Source of the DNA: Candidatus Woesearchaeota archaeon
Lineage (GTDB): Archaea > Nanobdellota > Nanobdellia > Woesearchaeales > JAHWIC01
Length of the DNA stretch: 53,863 bases
NCBI GenBank assembly: GCA_019322805.1
Contig: JAHWIC010000005.1
Location: forward strand, 1 to 53,863
Reading direction: 5' to 3'
Below, piece after piece: positions 47,188-53,386 of the stretch (position 1 is its first letter; every line of letters starts with the position of its first letter). The notes under the pieces are model-generated. The model had not been told where the DNA came from, did no database searches, and saw nothing but the letters and a program-made list of their open reading frames with translations. A program made the position numbers and the translations under genes.

Positions 47188-47328
47188 TTACCTTCGTGCT
47201 CTGAGTTTTCTTACGCCTTTGTATGGCCCATGTGTTGATTTATGGGCTACTATTTTATTTGTTGATGTATCTATTTTAACCCACTTCCTAGTTACTGGAT
47301 TCAAAACCTGAACTCTCTTTCTAATCAT
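47188..47328 (-). CDS. 46-residue basic protein before the TIR-like gene
   Basis: A short gene with a strong Shine-Dalgarno (GAGGGG right before the ATG at 47328) and TATA-like CTTAAATAG about 30 bases upstream. The peptide MIRKRVQVLNPVTRKWVKID continues with TSTNKIVAHKS and GPYKGVRKLRARR; the pattern NPVT.RWVKID...GPYKGV recurs, from memory, in small archaeal and phage-like proteins. The TIR-like gene begins 4 bases downstream, so they are one operon. It may bind nucleic acid. Confidence 0.65.
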   Translation of the reverse strand: MIRKRVQVLNPVTRKWVKIDTSTNKIVAHKSTHGPYKGVRKLRARR

Positions 47329-47380
47329 CCCCCTCATATAGATGATTATAATTGGAAACTATTTAAGTTTTGTCCTACAT

Positions 47381-47566
47381 TCCCTCCCAAAAGTTTGTTT
47401 AATGTACCGACATTAAACGAAGCCGAGAACATTAAAAAATTTGGTTGTGTAACAACCTTCTTTCTCAACGAGAACTTCAGATAAAAATGCATTTTTAGTT
47501 CACAGAAGCTTTGATGGTTCTGTGAATTATCGTCGAGAAATCAGTGTAACTGAGGCGAGAAAAAAA
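47381..47566 (+). repeat. Multi-branched right end of the second long cassette
   Basis: Between the paired segments stand hairpins GTTTAATGT...ACATTAAAC, GGTTGTGTAACAACC, CAGAA-GCTTTGATG-GTTCTG and TCAGTGTAACTGA. These match 14902-15060 in order and partly in sequence. Confidence 0.82.
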
Positions 47567-47740
47567 TTTCGCCTAACATCGGGCTTATGCGAAGTTCAAA
47601 ATTTGAGGCAACCCACAAATTTTGAATTTGGGAGAGGAACGAATTTTGCTTGGCAAAATAGCGAAGCGGTCGTTCCGAACCGTATAAGCCCTGTTAAGTT
47701 CTTTTCCCATACGAAGTGTGGGAAAATTTCGACTGAAAAG
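47567..47740 (+). repeat. Cassette separator element 21 (attC-like layout)
   Basis: GCCTAAC (47571-47577) is followed by ATC, GGGCTTAT, a central structured stretch, ATAAGCCC and GTTAAGT. This is the R''-spacer-L''...L'-spacer-R' order of a bacterial attC site. A trailing TTTTCCCATACGAAGTGTGGGAAAA hairpin leads to the next left repeat. Confidence 0.78.
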
Positions 47741-47967
47741 TAAAATTTGAGTTCCAATCAATTCGACCGTAGGGAGACTATATGTGCGTAGCACTGGGGG
47801 TCTGAGTTCCTTCTAATAAGCAAGCGTTACATCAAGAACAAGTATTTAGGAGACAATTTTAATATATTGAAGGCGAAGCCTCTTTTAATTAATACAATTA
47901 AGGGGAGTTCCATTTCTTATACTAAGATTGTTTATTATGGGTTTTATCTCTTGTTAGGGGAACAAAC

Positions 47968-47981
47968 AGATTTATATTTAA
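47968..47981 (+). promoter_or_regulatory. TATA-box promoter of the large surface protein
   Basis: AGATTTATATTTAA lies about 25 bases before the ATG at 48001 (leaderless). Confidence 0.5.
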
Positions 47982-48000
47982 AAAATTGTTTTGAAACTTC

Positions 48001-51000
48001 ATGTATAGAAAAAAAGCTTTTGTATTAGTTTTAATAGTGTTTATAGTTCTAATGATATCTGGCAATCTTGTGTCAGCGTCTGCAGCAGTTACAAATATGA
48101 GTATTGAAACAATTGGCGACCTTAGTATTGAGGAAATAGCAGATAACATAGTTATTGAAGTGATTACAACTGCAGGAGAATTTAATGTCACTGGAAATTC
48201 AAATATTTCAGGCACATCACAGGAAGTTTGCTTAGTTGGTGAAGCTAATTGCCCTAATTTTTCCAGCTCTCAGCTGAATGATAATCAATATCTGGAGAAT
48301 AATTCAGGTATTTTAGACGTAAATATAACAATTATTAATGCTACCCTTGATTCTTATAATAATACTACATATACTTCCTTATCTAATCTTACTGATGGTA
48401 AAGGTTATGTAAACTCTATAGGACTGAAATTATACAATGAGACTGATGAATTAAATTCTATAAACACAACAGCAAATATGAAGGATCTGGGATTTAACAC
48501 TACAACTGAATTAGATAGTAAATATATCACTCAATCTGATGAAGCCAGCCTTAATGTTAATTTATCAGATACTACAACATCTTTGATAACACTGAGTAGT
48601 TTGCCAACATCTGCTACTACAATTACAGATACAAGCATAACTACTCCTGGCAACCTCACTCTTGGAGAAAAGATCACATTTGCTCTTGGGGAAATCATAG
48701 ACAACATTGTTGATAGCTGGATAAGAATTACTGGAAATCTTAATGTTACTGGAAATGCAACCATTACAGGAACATCTTTCAGGGTTAATAATCAGGAAGT
48801 TTGCTTGGCAGATGGGACTAATTGCCAAAGTTCTTCTGGCTCTCAGTGGAATATCGCCAGTAGCCAATATCTGTACAATAATTCAGGGATACTTGATGTG
48901 AATGAAACACAACTAAACGCAACAATAGATGCCCGCGACAGCGACACAACATACTCTCACTTATCCAACTTTACAGATGATCTTGGAAACAGGGGTTATA
49001 CTTCACTAAGCAACTTTACAAATGATCTTGGTTATGTGAATTCAACAGATCTTCAAAATTACAACGAAACAGATAAGATTAATTCTGTTAATACAACCGC
49101 AAACATTAAGGGGCTTGGCTTTAATATAACAACCGAGTTAGACTCAAAATATATTGCACAGTTAGAAGAAGGCAATTTAAACGTAAATTCTTCAACGTGG
49201 TGGAATACTGTTTCAGGATGGGTAGGTAGCTGGTTTTACAATTCAGGAAATAATTTAGCATTTAATGAGACAAAGCTAAACGCAACAATAGATGCCCGCG
49301 CTTCTAATGACGGCCAGGGAATTAATGCTTCTGAAACAAAATACCTATACGATGATGGAGTTACAGTGGGATTTAACGAAACACAACTAAATAGCACAAT
49401 CGATGCTCGTGATTCTGACACAACATACAGCCATCTTTCCAATTTCACAGATGATCTAGGAAATAGAGGATATAATTCTTTGAGTAACTTCACAAATGAC
49501 TTAGATTTTGTTAATTCTAGTAGTTTGGCAATTTACAATGATACTACTTTAATCAATGCTGTTAACACAACAGCAAACATTGAAGGTTTAGGTTTTGTGA
49601 CTGGTGCTCATACTGTAGATACAGACACCCAAAAGTCTGCTTCAGGTTATTTGTATAATGACTCTACAACTGTTTATTTAAATGAAACACAACTTAATGC
49701 TACTATAGATGCCCGGGATTTGGATACAACATACAGTAATGGATCTGGTATTAGTTTAACCGGGACAGAGTTCAATCATTCAGATACATCTTCACAAGCA
49801 AGTTCTGATAATTCTGGAAGAACTTATATTCAAGACTTAACTTTAGATGAATTTGGACACCTCACCGGATTGACCACTGCTACTGAAACTGTCGCAGATA
49901 CACAGAAATCAGCGGGAGGAAATTATTTATATAATGATTCCGCAAGTATTTATTTGAATGAAACAGAATTAAATGCTACCATTGATGCCAGGGATTCAGA
50001 TACAACTTATGCTTTTGAATGTTCTACAGGCCAGTTTGTAAAAAACCTGACCTCTTCCGGAGGATATACATGCGATACTCCTGCTGGAGGGTCTGGTTAT
50101 ATCTCATTATATTCTTCTGGAAACTTCAATGGAAGCTTATACACAACCGGAGCAGATCCAACAGCTTCTGATTCAAACTCAATTTTCCAAATCCTTGGCA
50201 GTTCTGGATTTCCACAATTTCAAATTCAAAATGGTGGAAGTGGTCAGGCGAGTTTTGTTGCCCGAAGTTTTTTAGTAGTAAATGAAAATACAACTCATTT
50301 GAATCAAAGCCAGAATAATTTGTGTAGCGAATGGGGGTTTAGTTATATAGATTGTAATACTTCAACAACAGGTGCAGATATGGGTGTCCAGGATGATTTG
50401 GAGGTTCAAGGTCTAGCATATTATCGTGAGGGGATTTACGCGGAAACGTCTGACTGGGGAGTTTACGCTTTTATGGGGGATTTGATGAATGTTGGAGTTT
50501 CTGGAAGCAATGGAACATTTACTGATAATAATAATTATTTTTGCGATTATGTCTTAAATCCTTTTTTGCAAGCTCATGAAGATGATGAAAATTGGTTGAA
50601 AATTAAGTCTGGTGTTTATGAAGGAGCAATTGCAGAGGTTTCAGTTCTTGTAAATTCAAGTTGTATCAAGCTTTCTAATAATCCTGCTTGGTCTAGTGAT
50701 TTAACAAATCAGCGTTATGAATTAATTCATAAGCCGGTTTTTGTTGTTTCTGATGGCGGGGCTGGAACTTTTTATGTTGGAAATTCTTCAGAATCAAGGT
50801 TTGAGGTAGAAATTCTAGATGGTTCTGGTTTTTATGGAATGCATTTAGAGGATACAGCAGGAGCAGATCAGCATAAGGCATTTGTAGTTGATGTGGATGT
50901 TAAAAACAACACAGGAGTTGTGGGACAAAATATCTTTGTGACTAGTTCTGGAGGAAGTTTTCTTGATATTGTAGGAATGCTTTTAGAAGTTAATCCAATC

Positions 51001-51729
51001 AATTTAGATAATAGTGATTATTCGCATATGGAATTTCACAACCTTGCTCCTTTGACAACTAATGATCTTCGTATAATGGATATTTTTGGAAGTTACACTG
51101 AATTAATAAGGCATGAGAGCATAGAGATACTTGATTACGTCGGTTATTACAATGGGGCGACCTTAACAAACATAACTGCAAATGCAACAAGCTCTTCAAC
51201 AAATATGGAAATCTTTTCTAATGATGATGATGAAATATATTTTTGTGATTCAAATAATCTGACAGAACTTGCAATCAATCTTCAAACAGATGCATCTGCA
51301 GGTTTAAATTTAAATTATTACTATTATGCTTCTGACGGAACATGGAAGCCATTGCCTACAGCAGACACGACCACTGGGTTTACAAGAAGCGGTTCGATAA
51401 GATGGGCGACACCTTCAGATATAAATTTAACAACTACAGACAGACATGCAAATAGTATTGGAGCACCATATTACTGTATTGCTCTTCAGAGAACAAGAAA
51501 CAATATCGTGACACCTCCTGTTGAAAGTCTTTTTTCTGCAAGCGGAAGTGTTCAGTTTTTACTAAGAGATGATTTAATAAAATTAACTCCTGTGTCAGCT
51601 CCTCCTTTGGCGTGTGATTCTTTAAATGACGGAGCAATTTATTATGATTCAGATGTCCAATTTCATTGTTCATGTAAAGCTGGAACTGGTTGGGTGCAGA
51701 TGAATGATTATTCTACTGCATGTTCATAA
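48001..51729 (+). CDS. Large repetitive secreted surface protein (tail-fibre-like)
   Basis: 1242 residues. After a signal peptide (about 1-27), residues about 80-680 contain several copies of an 80-100-residue unit with NETQLNATIDARDSDTTYSH, LSNFTDDLGNRGY, INSVNTTANIKGLGF and ELDSKY. N-x-S/T sites are extremely frequent, so heavy N-glycosylation is likely. The end, from about 690 on, is not repetitive and closes with a Cys-containing DGAIYYDSDVQFHCSCKAG module. It resembles phage tail-fibre and adhesin stalks. It probably projects from the cell and binds other surfaces. Confidence 0.82.
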   Translation: MYRKKAFVLVLIVFIVLMISGNLVSASAAVTNMSIETIGDLSIEEIADNIVIEVITTAGEFNVTGNSNISGTSQEVCLVGEANCPNFSSSQLNDNQYLENNSGILDVNITIINATLDSYNNTTYTSLSNLTDGKGYVNSIGLKLYNETDELNSINTTANMKDLGFNTTTELDSKYITQSDEASLNVNLSDTTTSLITLSSLPTSATTITDTSITTPGNLTLGEKITFALGEIIDNIVDSWIRITGNLNVTGNATITGTSFRVNNQEVCLADGTNCQSSSGSQWNIASSQYLYNNSGILDVNETQLNATIDARDSDTTYSHLSNFTDDLGNRGYTSLSNFTNDLGYVNSTDLQNYNETDKINSVNTTANIKGLGFNITTELDSKYIAQLEEGNLNVNSSTWWNTVSGWVGSWFYNSGNNLAFNETKLNATIDARASNDGQGINASETKYLYDDGVTVGFNETQLNSTIDARDSDTTYSHLSNFTDDLGNRGYNSLSNFTNDLDFVNSSSLAIYNDTTLINAVNTTANIEGLGFVTGAHTVDTDTQKSASGYLYNDSTTVYLNETQLNATIDARDLDTTYSNGSGISLTGTEFNHSDTSSQASSDNSGRTYIQDLTLDEFGHLTGLTTATETVADTQKSAGGNYLYNDSASIYLNETELNATIDARDSDTTYAFECSTGQFVKNLTSSGGYTCDTPAGGSGYISLYSSGNFNGSLYTTGADPTASDSNSIFQILGSSGFPQFQIQNGGSGQASFVARSFLVVNENTTHLNQSQNNLCSEWGFSYIDCNTSTTGADMGVQDDLEVQGLAYYREGIYAETSDWGVYAFMGDLMNVGVSGSNGTFTDNNNYFCDYVLNPFLQAHEDDENWLKIKSGVYEGAIAEVSVLVNSSCIKLSNNPAWSSDLTNQRYELIHKPVFVVSDGGAGTFYVGNSSESRFEVEILDGSGFYGMHLEDTAGADQHKAFVVDVDVKNNTGVVGQNIFVTSSGGSFLDIVGMLLEVNPINLDNSDYSHMEFHNLAPLTTNDLRIMDIFGSYTELIRHESIEILDYVGYYNGATLTNITANATSSSTNMEIFSNDDDEIYFCDSNNLTELAINLQTDASAGLNLNYYYYASDGTWKPLPTADTTTGFTRSGSIRWATPSDINLTTTDRHANSIGAPYYCIALQRTRNNIVTPPVESLFSASGSVQFLLRDDLIKLTPVSAPPLACDSLNDGAIYYDSDVQFHCSCKAGTGWVQMNDYSTACS

Positions 51730-51758
51730 AAATTTAACAATAGGGGCATTGGAATAAA

Positions 51759-52838
51759 ATGAGGACAATTGATTATTTTGTATTATTCATTTTTATAATC
51801 TCATCATTTGATTCTGTTTCTGCAGTCTCCATAAATCAAGGAGTCATCTTAAACACAACATCTTCAAATTCTTCAGTTACGTTTAGTTTTAATATTAATG
51901 CAAGTAATTTTACTGTTGAATCAAGTTATATTCTTTTAAACGGAATAAATTTTACTAATAGTACAGGAACATATACCTGTGATGATGTCAATCATTCGAC
52001 AACAAATTCTAATCTTGATAGTTCTCAATTTACATGTACATTACAAAGTTCGGTAAGTGATCCTCCGAATTCCAGTTCAGGTGGAGGATCCAGTAGCTAC
52101 ATAAGACCAAGAAGTTCTACTGATTCTTTGAAAGCTGATGTCAGAATTAGTTCAGGAAAAACTGCTTCTTTAAGTTTTATTGATGATGGAGGTACAGGAA
52201 TACAAAATTTACAAATTAAAGCAAAGAGTTATATTAGTGGATATCTCGAAATACATAAAATTTCCAAAAAGCCCATTCATTGTATTCTGCCTAAATTTGA
52301 TGATGAATATAAAATATATAAGATAATCGAGATAAATCATACGTTTGAGAATGATAAAATAGATGAAATATATCTGGATTTTTTTGTTGAAAAAGATTGG
52401 ATAGAAAGAAATCAGATATATAAGATTACTACTTACAGATGCCATCCTACTACGGAATCATTGAAAACTGAGGTAATTGATTATGAGAAATTTACATACA
52501 GAGTCTATAGTGATGGTTTTTCAATATGGGTTATAGGTGGCCTGAAAGAAAAGCAAAAAGAAGAAATTGAGGTAGCAAACCAAACAGACAACAATGAAGA
52601 AATAATTATTGCTGAGGAATTTAATACCAGTGAAAACGCACCAATTGAATCTTTTATTGACAAAGATGCGGAAAGAGATAGTATTTCTGGTGCTGCTGTT
52701 TTTAAGGGGGAAGAAAAGAATTTTCTTGAGAAAAAAGCTTGGATTTACATGGTGTTTGTTATTCTATTTTTGTTAGTTCTATTCTCTTTATTGTTTTTTA
52801 AAAAGCGGAAGCAAAGAAAGAAACATAAGAAAAGATAA
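51759..52838 (+). CDS. Secreted protein with PGF-pre-PGF-like domain and C-terminal anchor
   Basis: 359 residues. Signal peptide (1-22), an Asn/Ser/Thr-rich beta domain (25-105), a Gly/Ser linker, then about 120-268 with EIYLDFFVEKDWIERNQI, YKITTYRCHP and YRVYSDGFSIWVIGG, the pattern of archaeal PGF-pre-PGF domains. One membrane helix at about 330-349 is followed by a run of Lys/Arg, as in sorted surface proteins. It follows the giant surface protein after 29 bases and may anchor or process it. Confidence 0.78.
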   Translation: MRTIDYFVLFIFIISSFDSVSAVSINQGVILNTTSSNSSVTFSFNINASNFTVESSYILLNGINFTNSTGTYTCDDVNHSTTNSNLDSSQFTCTLQSSVSDPPNSSSGGGSSSYIRPRSSTDSLKADVRISSGKTASLSFIDDGGTGIQNLQIKAKSYISGYLEIHKISKKPIHCILPKFDDEYKIYKIIEINHTFENDKIDEIYLDFFVEKDWIERNQIYKITTYRCHPTTESLKTEVIDYEKFTYRVYSDGFSIWVIGGLKEKQKEEIEVANQTDNNEEIIIAEEFNTSENAPIESFIDKDAERDSISGAAVFKGEEKNFLEKKAWIYMVFVILFLLVLFSLLFFKKRKQRKKHKKR

Positions 52839-52995
52839 CTCTACTCTGGACTAGTTATAAGATGACATCGCGAATTAAAGTAATTGTTTATTTGTATTGT
52901 TAAAATTGCCCCCTTCTATAATAAATCTCTTGACGGAGTCAAGGCTATATGTGCGTAGCACCTCAGACCCCCATATTTTTAGAACTCAAATTTTA

Positions 52996-53180
52996 TTGAA
53001 CTTAACTCTAGTTAGGCGACCTGCCCTCACGAAGTGAGATGGCAGGCTCGAGTGAAACGAGAGAGTTTTTTTCTCGCAAAAAAAGTTAGGAGAGTAACGC
53101 AAGGGCTTTGATGACCTGAGTAACGCAACCGCCTAACGAGTGTTAGGCGTGAGTGAAGCTTTGATGCGGAACGGATTTTT
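52996..53180 (+). repeat. Long-type cassette separator element 22
   Basis: It is nearly identical to element 20 (43001-43213). It begins with the core TTGAACTTAACTCTAGTTAGGCG and contains CGCCTAAC-gagt-GTTAGGCG and the GCTTTGATG segment. Confidence 0.85.
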
Positions 53181-53262
53181 TTCTCGCCAAATTTTTGTTC
53201 TCGGCGTACTTTTGGGAGGGATAAAAAATTAATTTTTATAACAGAACATACCTAGTTTTGTA

Positions 53263-53291
53263 CATAACCTTTATAAATGTAGCAGGTTATG
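53263..53291. promoter_or_regulatory. TATA box inside an inverted repeat (possible operator)
   Basis: CATAACC (53263-53269) and GGTTATG (53285-53291) flank CTTTATAAATG. A repressor binding the two arms would cover the TATA box. It lies upstream of a 15-codon frame and of the EcoRI-like gene. Confidence 0.4.
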
Positions 53292-53316
53292 AATTAGAGA
53301 GAAAAGAAAAGATAAA

Positions 53317-53364
53317 ATGAAACTTGAACTCCACACCAGAGATAAAATAGGTAAGTTTAAATAA
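53317..53364 (+). CDS. Possible 15-residue leader peptide
   Basis: ATG at 53317 opens MKLELHTRDKIGKFK and stops at 53364, inside the TATA box of the EcoRI-like gene. It is the first start after the operator-like TATA box. It may be a leader or the remnant of a removed gene; evidence is thin. Confidence 0.25.
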   Translation: MKLELHTRDKIGKFK

Positions 53365-53366
53365 TC
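53352..53366 (+). promoter_or_regulatory. TATA-box promoter of the EcoRI-like gene
   Basis: TAAGTTTAAATAATC lies about 25 bases before the ATG at 53387, giving a leaderless message. Confidence 0.5.
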
Positions 53367-53386
53367 GTAAGAGTTGATTTGATTCA

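Larger units (their letters stand above)
43167..47566 (+). mobile_element. Long-type cassette: lipoprotein, membrane protease, TIR-like protein, small basic protein
   Basis: Four left segments pair in order with the right end, all perfect: ACTTTTGGGAGGGA (43199-43212 with 47381-47394), TGTTCTCGGC (43187-43196 with 47422-47431), CCAAATTTTT (43178-43187 with 47435-47444) and TTTTTTTCTCGCC (43167-43179 with 47554-47566). Confidence 0.88.
47741..52995 (+). mobile_element. Surface-protein cassette; two perfect inverted-repeat segments
   Basis: TAAAATTTGAGTTC (47741-47754) pairs with 52982-52995 and GGGGGTCTGAG (47796-47806) pairs with 52962-52972. Both ends also share CTATATGTGCGTAGCAC as a direct repeat. 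The left end has the AAGCGTTACATCAAGAACAAG module. Confidence 0.82.

Noticed and set aside
47522..47794. Frames of about 70 codons over the separator at 47567
   Set aside because: They span hairpin stems on both strands and lack any start signals.
1471..53222. CRISPR array
   Set aside because: The elements are too long, vary in sequence, and are separated by genes rather than spacers of fixed length; no cas genes other than a Cas4-like fold in the TM0106 nuclease.
1471..53222. Group II introns, retrons or IS200/IS605-type elements as the source of the structured repeats
   Set aside because: No reverse transcriptase, TnpA or TnpB gene is present, the GTGYG and domain V signatures of introns are absent, and the gene-specific paired arms are not a feature of these elements. 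This rests on reading, not on a covariance search.
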